DNA from: Alphaproteobacteria bacterium
Lineage (GTDB): Bacteria > Pseudomonadota > Alphaproteobacteria > Sphingomonadales > Sphingomonadaceae
NCBI GenBank assembly: GCA_028869975.1
Contig: JAGWQR010000129.1
Coordinates: 1 to 14,008 of the forward strand
DNA length: 14,008 nucleotides
Direction of reading: 5' to 3'
The notes under the pieces are model-generated. The model was not told the DNA's origin and did not search any database. It was given only the letters and a program-made list of their open reading frames with translations. This document shows positions 7,634 through 14,008 of the stretch, one piece after another; the first letter of the stretch is position 1; each line of letters begins with the position of its first letter. The translations under genes were made by a program, and so were the position numbers.

Positions 7634-7668
7634 CACGCCCTCCATTTAACACTCCTTGAATCGGGAGT
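7634..7668 (-). promoter_or_regulatory. Two ribosome binding sites and two starts for Anbu; the upstream one in a small hairpin
   Basis: Reading the minus strand, AAGGAG (7657-7652) lies 6 bases before an ATG at 7645, and GGAGG (7643-7639) lies 5 bases before the ATG at 7633 in the same frame. ACTCC (7668-7664) can pair with GGAGT (7655-7651), hiding the first site in a 5-bp stem while leaving the second free. The family N-terminus favours 7633. Confidence 0.5.
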
Positions 7669-7675
7669 CTGTTTA

Positions 7676-7705
7676 GGGGGTGGAAAGCGCCAGCGTAAAG
7701 CCCCC
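7676..7705 (-). other. GC hairpin between alpha-E and Anbu genes
   Basis: On the minus strand GGGGG (7705-7701) can pair with CCCCC (7680-7676) around a 20-base loop, in the 84 bases between the alpha-E stop and the Anbu ATG. No T-run follows, so it is not a standard terminator; it could be a processing or mRNA-stability element, or chance. Confidence 0.25.
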
Positions 7706-7717
7706 AATCTATTTGGC

Positions 7718-8656
7718 TCAAAAAAAGCGGAACTGTGTGCTGATCGCCTGATCGAGTGCTGCATTCTGTTCAATAAAATCTTCAAGATATTCGTGCAGAC
7801 CTTCGCCGATGATGGCATCCACTTTCAGCCGCCTGAGTACGGCAAGCCGGGTCATCGCCAGCGAATCGGCCGCGCTGAAATTATGGGTAACCTCAGCAAT
7901 ATGCTGGAGCTGTTCGAGCGCTTCCTGCGCGCCCGCAATCAGCGAGCGCGGCAATTCCGGACGCAGCACCAGAAATTCGATGACATTGCGCGCATTCAGC
8001 CCGCCGCTGTAAAGGAAACGATAGGCATTGACCGCAGACACGGTTTGCAGAATCGTGGTCCATTGATCCCGGTCGAGCACGCCGCCGACGACTTCCTCCT
8101 CGGGCAGCAGAATATGATATTTGACATCAAGCAGGCGCGCCGTGTTGTCCACCCGTTCGATGGCGCCGCCCAGCCGCATGAACATTGATGAGGGGTGCTT
8201 GAGCATCCGCTCGATGGCGCCTGTCAGGCTCAGCGCACTCGAATGCACACCCTCCAGCAGCGCGAGCAGCCCTGCGCCATCCTTGGGCACGCCACCGGTA
8301 CTCACCCGCAGCCAGGCATTGTTGATCGCAGACCAGCTCTCACGCGAAAGCGCCATGCGTACTGCGCGGGCATTGGTGCGCGCGGCCTCAAGACAACGCC
8401 AGATCGAACCGGGATGATCCGGGGAGCACAGCAGAAACGGGGCGACGTGGCGCTGCTCGACATGTTTGCCTAGCGCGGCAAATGCTTCGCCCGCATCGAT
8501 CACATTGAGCGCACTCGCCCACGCCGCCGACCCGGCCGGGCGGGTGGATAGCGCGTCAAGCCGCACCGTGGCCTCGATCAGCCGCGCGGAAAAGTCCGCC
8601 CGTTCGGCGTAACGGCCCAGCCAGTAGAGCGACGCAGCGGTGCGCGACAGCATCAT
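7718..8656 (-). CDS. Alpha-E domain protein of the Anbu operon
   Basis: 312 residues, usual length for the all-helical alpha-E family (COG2307, formerly DUF403). Seen: the diagnostic N-terminus MLSRTAASLYWLGRYAERAD (2-21) and a second, similar helix FMRLGGAIERVDNTARLLDVK (about 157-177); both share the G-x3-ER-D-x-(S/T)AR pattern that gives the family its conserved Glu. The family has no proven biochemical activity; it nearly always accompanies the type 2 ATP-grasp protein and is thought to work with it in making a peptide or modified peptide. Its ATG overlaps the ATP-grasp stop by four bases (ATGA, 8653-8656), so translation is coupled. The gene ends at a seven-T run just before TGA. Anbu follows after 84 bases rather than a transglutaminase gene. 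Confidence 0.9.
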   Translation of the reverse strand: MMLSRTAASLYWLGRYAERADFSARLIEATVRLDALSTRPAGSAAWASALNVIDAGEAFAALGKHVEQRHVAPFLLCSPDHPGSIWRCLEAARTNARAVRMALSRESWSAINNAWLRVSTGGVPKDGAGLLALLEGVHSSALSLTGAIERMLKHPSSMFMRLGGAIERVDNTARLLDVKYHILLPEEEVVGGVLDRDQWTTILQTVSAVNAYRFLYSGGLNARNVIEFLVLRPELPRSLIAGAQEALEQLQHIAEVTHNFSAADSLAMTRLAVLRRLKVDAIIGEGLHEYLEDFIEQNAALDQAISTQFRFF

Positions 8657-10095
8657 GCGATGCCTTCATCGCGCATGAGGACGAATGTGTCCTTGGTGCC
8701 GCCGCCCTGGCTCGAATTGACGACGAGCGAGCCCTGCTTGAGCGCCACGCGGGTCAAGCCACCCGGCACCATCGCCACACCATCCGGGCTGGATAGGACA
8801 AAGGGCCTGAAATCGACATGGCGCGGGGCAATTCCGGCATCGGTCAGCGTTGGCACGGCGGAAAGCGCGAGCGTGGGCTGCGCAATATATTTTTCGGGCT
8901 GGGCGCGGATGGCGGCGCGGAATTGCGCGCACTCCGCCTTGGTCGCCAATGGCCCGATCAACATGCCATACCCGCCGGAACCATCGACCAGCTTGACCAC
9001 CAGGTCTTCGATATGATCGAGCACATATTGGCAGGCATCAGGTTCGCGGCAGCGCCAGGTCTGCACAATCGGCAGCAAGGCTTCACTTCCGCTGTAGAAG
9101 CTTACGATCTCGGGCATATAGCTGTATATGGCCTTGTCATCTGCAATGCCAGTTCCTGGCGCATTGACCAGCGTGACATTGCCGGCGCGGAAGGCGCGCA
9201 TCAGCCCCGGCACACCCAGCATCGAATCAGGGCGGAACACTTCCGGATCAAGATAATCATCATCGATCCGCCGGTAAATGACATCAACCTGCACCAGCCC
9301 GGTGATGCTGCGCATCCACACCTTGTCATCCTCGACAAGCAGATCAGCGGCCTCGACCAGCTCGATGCCGATGCTGTCGGCCAGAAAGCTGTGCTCATAA
9401 TAAGCGGAATTATACTGCCCCGGTGTCAGGATGACGCACACCGGATTGTCACGCGCGGCGGGTGGCGCGCTGATGCGCATCATGGCATGGAGCAGATCAG
9501 GATAACCATCCACCGTCGCAACGCGCATCTGTCGGAACAATTCGGGGCACAGCCGGATCATCGCCTCGCGATTTTCGAGCATGTAGGAGACGCCCGAAGG
9601 CGTGCGGACATTATCTTCCAGCACCGAAAAACCATCCGCACCCGTGCGCACCATATCGATTCCGGCGATATGCGCCCAGATGTCGTGCGGCGGGCGCATC
9701 CCGACCAGTTCGCTGCGGTATTGCGGATTGGAAAACACCAGATCGTGCGGGATAATCCCCGCTTTGATGATGCGTTGTTCGCCATAAATATCATTCAGGA
9801 AGGCATTGATCGCGCGCACCCGCTGATCGAGTCCCTGCTCCAGCCGCGCCCATTCGGCGGCGGAAAACAGGCGCGGGATGATGTCGAACGGTATGATCCG
9901 CTCGCGTGCATCCTCATCACCATAGACGGCAAAGGTGATGCCGAGTTGCCTGAACGCCTGCTCTGCGGCATTCTGGCGCATTCGCAGCGTTTCGATCGGG
10001 GCCGTGTTCAGCCAGTCAACGAGCGCCGCACATTCGGCGCGCGGGATGGACCTTTCTACATCATCGAAAAATTCGATAAAGACAGGATCACGCAT
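8653..10095 (-). CDS. Circularly permuted type 2 ATP-grasp protein
   Basis: 480 residues, usual length for COG2308 (DUF404/DUF407). Seen: IIPFDIIPRLFSAAEWARLEQGL (67-89 region); SVLEDNVRTPSGVSYMLENR (157-176), the conserved Glu-Asn-Arg motif; DVIYRRIDDDYLDPE (about 283-297); VNAPGTGIADDKAIYSYMP (about 320-338); VKLVDGSGGYGM (about 388-399); and the C-terminal VNSSQGGGTKDTFVL. ATP-grasp enzymes activate a carboxylate as an acyl-phosphate and join it to an amine or thiol; this subgroup is predicted to act as a cytoplasmic amidoligase making a peptide bond. The ATG at 10095 directly follows an in-frame TGA, so it is the first possible start, though no strong Shine-Dalgarno is visible. It leads the block with alpha-E, Anbu and the FMN protein. 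Confidence 0.93.
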   Translation of the reverse strand: MRDPVFIEFFDDVERSIPRAECAALVDWLNTAPIETLRMRQNAAEQAFRQLGITFAVYGDEDARERIIPFDIIPRLFSAAEWARLEQGLDQRVRAINAFLNDIYGEQRIIKAGIIPHDLVFSNPQYRSELVGMRPPHDIWAHIAGIDMVRTGADGFSVLEDNVRTPSGVSYMLENREAMIRLCPELFRQMRVATVDGYPDLLHAMMRISAPPAARDNPVCVILTPGQYNSAYYEHSFLADSIGIELVEAADLLVEDDKVWMRSITGLVQVDVIYRRIDDDYLDPEVFRPDSMLGVPGLMRAFRAGNVTLVNAPGTGIADDKAIYSYMPEIVSFYSGSEALLPIVQTWRCREPDACQYVLDHIEDLVVKLVDGSGGYGMLIGPLATKAECAQFRAAIRAQPEKYIAQPTLALSAVPTLTDAGIAPRHVDFRPFVLSSPDGVAMVPGGLTRVALKQGSLVVNSSQGGGTKDTFVLMRDEGIA

Positions 10096-10117
10096 TCAGG
10101 GATGCTGCGCCAAATTG

Positions 10118-10153
10118 TTGCAATGCACAAGCAGATTTTTTGAATCTTGATTC
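10118..10153 (-). promoter_or_regulatory. Upstream region of the ATP-grasp operon with a short palindrome
   Basis: The 137-base gap 10096-10232 should hold the promoter of the Anbu operon. It contains a perfect 5-bp inverted repeat GAATC-TT-GATTC (10142-10153), a run of six T (10136-10141) and TTGCAATGCACAA (10118-10130). The part between 10100 and 10153 is AT-richer than its neighbours. No good -35/-10 pair was found, so the operator reading is tentative. A longer repeat GGGTGGG/CCCACCC (10189-10195 and 10218-10224, 22-base loop) lies just after the propeller stop. Confidence 0.3.
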
Positions 10154-10232
10154 GCTGTACGGCGCGCGTCTGCATTGAAGCCGCCGAAGGGTGGGGCAGA
10201 AAAAACTCAACTCATCACCCACCCCCGCACCG

Positions 10233-11321
10233 CTAGCGGCCAGGGCCGTAGACCAGCAGCCTGACCGAGCGCGGCAGGGCGCGCGGATAGCCATGGGGAT
10301 TGTCCTTTGTCGGCCTCCCTGCTGCGGCGAACTGCGCCGTCATGATGAACACATGATGTGTTGATGTGTCCAGCGCCAATGTACGGCCATTAGGGCCGGT
10401 ATGAATTGTATCGAGAACACTGATCGTCCTGCCATCCACTTCGCGGGCAATGGTCAGCTTCCCGTCCCCGCTGGCAACGAACAGAAAGCCTTTTGCCGGA
10501 TCAAAGGCCATCGCATCGGTGCCGTCACCGCTCGAAATGCGCGCGATGATCCGCCCGTTGTGCGCATCCACCATCACCACGGATTTGTTATCGCATGAAG
10601 CAAAAAGCAGGTGATGAAACTTGTCGAGGGCCATGGCGGAAGGCTCGGGACAATTTTCGATCGGCCAAAGCGCCACCAGCTTGTGTGCTGCGGCGTCGAT
10701 CCGTCCAATCTCACTGTGATCGGCGATATTAACAAAAACATCGCCCGCACCGTCGGCCACCGCTGCTTCCGGCCTGCCAGGCAGCGCGAGGACACCGCGA
10801 TTCGCGCCCGTCATCGCATCGACAAAGCTGACGTCGTGGATCGCTTCGGTCTTTCCGTTGAACGACAGGATCGTTCGGGTATGCGGCTCATTAACCACCG
10901 CATCTGCGCCCGGATCAACCTTCGTTGACCAAAGGCGGCTCCGGGTGCGGCTGTCAAATGCCGTGACCGAGGAAGGCTGTTCAACCGAGATATAACCCCG
11001 CCCAAGGTCAGGCGCGATGGCGACACCATGCACCATCCCGACACCGTGAATGTGCATGGTGCGTGGGATCAGCCCGGCCAGACGCATTTTGACCGTATCA
11101 AACACCAATACGCCGGCATTGTCGGTGATAAACAGGCGGTGGTTCGAGGGATCAATCGACAGATAGTCCCACCCAGTGACCTGCGGCAAGGGGATGGACT
11201 GGATGCGCCGGTATCCAGAGGCCTGCCGCGCATAAGCCGAGGGCACTGCCGCCAGCGCCGCGACACCAAGGATTGTGATCGCATGAACCCCAAAGTTGCG
11301 AAGCCGACCAAACATCACCAT
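10233..11321 (-). CDS. Exported YncE-like beta-propeller protein
   Basis: 362 residues. Residues 1-31 form a signal peptide (basic start, hydrophobic ITILGVAALAAV, then AYA before R32), so it is periplasmic or membrane-attached. The rest is a chain of YVTN/NHL-like beta-propeller blades: repeated 'D-xx-(N/T)H-x-LF(I/V)' edges at DPSNHRLFITD, DKFHHLLFASCD, DPAKGFLFVASGD and DTSTHHVFIMT, each followed by 'V-x-D/(R/G)xI' strands. The C-terminal PRSVRLLVYG is typical of YncE-family proteins. No catalytic residues can be named; such proteins may bind ligands or act as scaffolds and often sit beside TonB-dependent receptors. The start overlaps the receptor stop (ATGGTGATG, 11321-11313): ATG 11321, GTG 11318 or ATG 11315 are all possible, and with no clear Shine-Dalgarno translation is probably coupled. 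Confidence 0.85.
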   Translation of the reverse strand: MVMFGRLRNFGVHAITILGVAALAAVPSAYARQASGYRRIQSIPLPQVTGWDYLSIDPSNHRLFITDNAGVLVFDTVKMRLAGLIPRTMHIHGVGMVHGVAIAPDLGRGYISVEQPSSVTAFDSRTRSRLWSTKVDPGADAVVNEPHTRTILSFNGKTEAIHDVSFVDAMTGANRGVLALPGRPEAAVADGAGDVFVNIADHSEIGRIDAAAHKLVALWPIENCPEPSAMALDKFHHLLFASCDNKSVVMVDAHNGRIIARISSGDGTDAMAFDPAKGFLFVASGDGKLTIAREVDGRTISVLDTIHTGPNGRTLALDTSTHHVFIMTAQFAAAGRPTKDNPHGYPRALPRSVRLLVYGPGR

Positions 11322-13507
11322 TTGGCACCGATTTGAATCCCGTAGGTACGCGGTGCCTGGAAGCCGACATTATACGTTCCCGGATTGCTCAACGGCGGCG
11401 CGAAACTCTCGCTTTCATCAACAATAACCAGCGAATTCTCAATATTGCGGACGAAAGCGCCAATGCTCCAGCGTCCATCCTGTGTCTGATAGGTGAGGTG
11501 CGCGTCGGTGCGCGTATAGGCTTTCTGGTAGCTGTCGGGGACATTGTAGAAATCAAAATACTGACCGGACTGATATTTTGTCTGAACCCGGGCCGTGACC
11601 GATCCGCTCTTCAGCTTGAACACATGTTCATAGGCTGCCGTCAGCGATACGTCCGGTGCCTGGGTCAGCCGGTTGCCACCAATATCATAGGTCTGCCCCA
11701 CCGCGTTGGTAAACAGTTGATGGCCGAAACGCGCATGGAGCCAGTTCAGGTTGAGATCAAATTCGCCCAGCGGTTCGATCTGTTCGGCAAAAGAAACCTC
11801 GGCTCCATAAATATTGGTTTGCGCCGCATTCACGGTGATCACTCCACCCTGGTTCGATTGCAACAATTGTTCCCCGTTGTATCGCATGTAAAAGATGTCG
11901 GCATCGAGTTTGAGATGACCGCGCATCAGCCGGTTTTTGGTGCCGGCTTCAAACGAAGTCACATATTCCGGAGCATAGGGCTGAATCGTGCTGGGCCCTG
12001 TGACTGGAACAACGAGATTGAAGAATCCTGCACGATACCCTGTATCCGCCTTGATATAAGCCATGGAATGGGTGTTGAACTGGAACTCATCGCCAACATG
12101 CCATGTCCATTTGGAATAACTGTCAGACTGGCGCGCGGGATAGATGCCATCGCCCGGCGAGGCGAGGTCGGTCTGTGCGATTGTATCAGCGGTGTAGCGT
12201 ATCCCCGCGCTGAATGAATTGCGCCCGGAATGCCAGTCCGCCTGCCCATAGCCCGCCACCGAACGCTGCATGTTATAATAGGGAAACTGGACAATATCGG
12301 GCGCCTGCGGGGTTGTGATATCCCGGTAATGCGTTGTGTTGAGATTGGTTGAATAGAAATAGAATGCGCCGGCCTGCCAGGTGATCGGCTGGTTGGGTGC
12401 CGATGTCAGCCGGAATTCATGGTTTTGCGTATCAGGATAGGCATTCGAGAGCAGCTCGATTGTGTTTGGTATGCCATACACGACAGAATCCAGCCCAGTG
12501 GTCGGCGTCGAATGCATATAATCGACATGATCGTAGCCGCCCAGATATGTTGCCGTAATCCCGAATGGCAGGCGATCATAGGATAGTTTCATCTGGTAGA
12601 GATGTTCGGTCAGGTTGATCTGCGAAGCAAAGGCAACATTATAAATGGTTGCCATGGTGCGCGTAAGCGGAATGGCCTGATGGGTCGGCAGGGGGGCGGC
12701 GGGTGAAGAATTGGGATCAGCCGGCAGATTCATGATATTGTCCGCCGTACCCGCGCCGCCGACATGCGTAATCTGGTACGTCAGCAAAAGCTTGAGTCCA
12801 TCCACCGGTTCGGCCGCCACCTTGATGCGGCCCGAGACGGCATCCTCATCATCGGCAACGCCGCCACCCGCAATCTGGCGATAGCCATCATGCTTGGCCG
12901 AAAAAAACGCGGCTCGGATTTGCAATCGGTCTGTCACCGGAATGTTCAGCGCGGCCTGCATTTCGACCTGATTATAATTGCCGAGCGTAAGCGTGGCCTC
13001 GCCACCAAGGGTTTTCCCCGGATCATTGGTGACGACGTTGACGAGACCACCACTGGTGTTGCGACCGAATAATGTGCCCTGCGGCCCGCGCAGAACCTCT
13101 ACGCGATTGATGTCGTAGAGCGAATTGTTGAACGTGAAATTATTGACGGTGTAAAATCCGTCAGTCGCAATGGGCACCGCCGGGCCGACGCCAGAATTGC
13201 CAGAAATCCCGCGCAATGTTACAAAACCTGCGCCGTTACCCGCATCAAAATTCAGCGAGGGATCCTGTTCGGCCAGAATCTGGAAATCCGCCACGCCGTT
13301 GCGGGCCAGGGCTTTACCGGTAAGCGTTTCCATGGAAATCGGCGTTTTGCTCTCCAGCGATTCAACCCGCTGCGCCGTCACCACAATATCCTGAGTACCC
13401 GATTCTGCGCTCGTCTGCTGCGCCTGTGCTGCAACAGGCATCACACCGACCAGCGCTACAGCCATCGCTGTTGTGGAAAACATAAGCATATGCAGTTTGC
13501 AGGGCAT
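11315..13507 (-). CDS. TonB-dependent outer-membrane receptor
   Basis: 730 residues from the ATG at 13507; GGAGG (13518-13514) sits 6 bases upstream, so this is preferred over the TTG at 13510. Seen: signal peptide to about residue 29 (hydrophobic STTAMAVALVGVMPVA, then AQA); TonB box DIVVTAQR (40-47); plug domain (about 50-165) with ISMETLTGKAL, FVTLRGISGNSG and RVEVLRGPQGTLFGRNTSGG; then a 22-strand-type barrel ending in RTYGIQIGAKW. The receptor imports a ligand through the outer membrane using TonB-ExbBD energy. Its plug is of the large sphingomonad/Caulobacter type and nothing identifies the substrate; iron chelates, sugars, or aromatic/plant compounds are all possible. The last residue is Trp rather than the usual Phe. 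It is overlapped by the propeller gene, and together they make a probable two-gene unit. Confidence 0.95.
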   Translation of the reverse strand: MPCKLHMLMFSTTAMAVALVGVMPVAAQAQQTSAESGTQDIVVTAQRVESLESKTPISMETLTGKALARNGVADFQILAEQDPSLNFDAGNGAGFVTLRGISGNSGVGPAVPIATDGFYTVNNFTFNNSLYDINRVEVLRGPQGTLFGRNTSGGLVNVVTNDPGKTLGGEATLTLGNYNQVEMQAALNIPVTDRLQIRAAFFSAKHDGYRQIAGGGVADDEDAVSGRIKVAAEPVDGLKLLLTYQITHVGGAGTADNIMNLPADPNSSPAAPLPTHQAIPLTRTMATIYNVAFASQINLTEHLYQMKLSYDRLPFGITATYLGGYDHVDYMHSTPTTGLDSVVYGIPNTIELLSNAYPDTQNHEFRLTSAPNQPITWQAGAFYFYSTNLNTTHYRDITTPQAPDIVQFPYYNMQRSVAGYGQADWHSGRNSFSAGIRYTADTIAQTDLASPGDGIYPARQSDSYSKWTWHVGDEFQFNTHSMAYIKADTGYRAGFFNLVVPVTGPSTIQPYAPEYVTSFEAGTKNRLMRGHLKLDADIFYMRYNGEQLLQSNQGGVITVNAAQTNIYGAEVSFAEQIEPLGEFDLNLNWLHARFGHQLFTNAVGQTYDIGGNRLTQAPDVSLTAAYEHVFKLKSGSVTARVQTKYQSGQYFDFYNVPDSYQKAYTRTDAHLTYQTQDGRWSIGAFVRNIENSLVIVDESESFAPPLSNPGTYNVGFQAPRTYGIQIGAKW

Positions 13508-13520
13508 CAATATCCTCCAT

Positions 13521-13574
13521 ATTTTAATTGTAATTTCTATTCTAATTATCGTGCTAACCGATCATATCATTCAA
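13521..13574 (-). promoter_or_regulatory. Probable TonB-receptor promoter with AT-rich hexamer array
   Basis: On the minus strand TTGAAT (13574-13569) and GATAAT (13550-13545), 18 bases apart, form a reasonable sigma-70-like pair 37 bases before the receptor ATG. From 13550 to 13521 the strand reads as five consecutive hexamers that each end in AAT (GATAAT, TAGAAT, and so on), overlapping the -10 and the start of the leader. Such 6-base periodicity is reminiscent of Fur-type sites, but the match to a known alphaproteobacterial Fur or Irr box is loose. The rest of the 168-base gap up to 13675 shows no gene. Confidence 0.4.
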
Positions 13575-13675
13575 TGCAATGGTTTTGAGTATGAAATTTT
13601 CGAAACGGAGAGTTGCGAGCCTCTACGAGCGCATGTTCGGACGCTACCGCGAATGCAGTGACGCAGGCTAAATCG

Positions 13676-14008
13676 CTAGGCGATGCTCTGTGCCTTCAAC
13701 ACATGTTTCTGCACCTTGCCCGATGCGGTGCGCGGAATTGAATCGGTCATCACCACCGTTTTTGGCACCTTGAATTTGGCGAGGCGTGCGGCGCAATGGG
13801 CGAGAATCTGTGCCTCGTCCACCACTTTCCCCGCGACCGGAATGACATAGGCGCAGCCGACCTCCCCCCAGCGCGTATCGGGCACGCCGATAATCGCGCA
13901 TTCAGCCACTTCGGTCAGTTCAGCAATCACGGCCTCAACCTCCGCCGGATAGACATTTTCGCCTCCCGAGATATACATGTCCTTCTTGCGATCGACGATG
14001 TAGAAAAA
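13676..14008 (-). CDS. Acyl-CoA synthetase (AMP-forming ligase), C-terminal part
   Basis: Partial: the frame is open to the right window edge, and the ATG at 13978 is an internal Met. About 110 residues are visible. Seen: the hinge motif YIVDRKKDMYISGGENVYP (motif A8 of the ANL superfamily) followed by AEVE; VAECAIIGVPDTRWGEVGCAYVIP; and LAKFKVPKTVV with PRTASGKVQKH near the end, where the Lys of SGK is the catalytic lysine of motif A10. The full enzyme would activate a carboxylic acid with ATP to an acyl-adenylate and transfer it to CoA in the cytoplasm. The substrate (fatty acid, or aromatic acid such as ferulate or cinnamate) is set by the N-terminal domain, which is outside the window. 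The TonB receptor follows 168 bases downstream on the same strand. Confidence 0.93.
   Translation of the reverse strand, partial: FFYIVDRKKDMYISGGENVYPAEVEAVIAELTEVAECAIIGVPDTRWGEVGCAYVIPVAGKVVDEAQILAHCAARLAKFKVPKTVVMTDSIPRTASGKVQKHVLKAQSIA

Noticed and set aside
8818..10143. Long plus-strand open frame of 441 codons opposite the ATP-grasp gene
   Set aside because: It lies antisense to a clearly conserved gene; its composition (rich in His, Arg, Asp, Gln and Ile) is what complementary GC-rich codons give, and no motif is recognisable.
10189..10224. GGGTGGG/CCCACCC inverted repeat after the propeller gene as a terminator
   Set aside because: The loop is 22 bases and neither side is followed by a T-run (the T-run lies inside the loop), so a Rho-independent terminator is not supported.
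11333..12217. Plus-strand open frame of 294 codons opposite the TonB receptor
   Set aside because: Antisense shadow of a gene with clear domain structure; no family motif and no ribosome binding site.

Overview
The window reads as chromosomal DNA of a GC-rich alphaproteobacterium, most probably of the order Sphingomonadales. This is inferred from the style of the proteins (Dxs, a TonB-dependent receptor with a paired YncE-like propeller, an Anbu operon) and from base composition; no rRNA or marker gene fixes the taxon. I see no tRNA, rRNA, CRISPR array, transposase or phage gene. Coding density is high and the largest gap between genes is about 207 bases.

Layout. The left part (1-4858) is read on the plus strand: the C-terminal 505 residues of a tannase/feruloyl esterase-family hydrolase cut by the window edge, a small secreted basic, His-rich protein, dxs (1-deoxy-D-xylulose-5-phosphate synthase, first step of the MEP isoprenoid pathway), and a TatD-family metal-dependent hydrolase 22 bases behind dxs. 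The rest (4871-14008) is read entirely on the minus strand and meets tatD tail to tail. In the direction of transcription it runs: the C-terminal end of an acyl-CoA synthetase (cut by the right edge), a TonB-dependent receptor overlapping a YncE-like beta-propeller, a circularly permuted type 2 ATP-grasp protein overlapping an alpha-E protein, the proteasome-like protease Anbu, a NimA-like FMN-binding (PNPOx-fold) protein, and a ferredoxin-reductase-type FAD/NAD(P) oxidoreductase.

The most interesting block is 6214-10095. ATP-grasp, alpha-E and Anbu form the conserved but poorly understood Anbu operon, proposed to make and degrade a peptide tag or small peptide. The transglutaminase-like gene that usually sits with these three is absent here, and a flavin-binding protein follows Anbu after only 4 bases, so it may be an added partner. 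The TonB receptor and beta-propeller form a second tight unit (outer-membrane uptake plus exported propeller), with an AT-rich promoter region carrying a 6-base periodicity that could be a metalloregulator site.

Several starts were decided by ribosome binding sites or family N-termini: tatD at 4079, the oxidoreductase at 6103, Anbu at 7633 (exposing the catalytic Thr) and the TonB receptor at 13507. A 10-bp hairpin covers the Shine-Dalgarno region of dxs and may control its translation.
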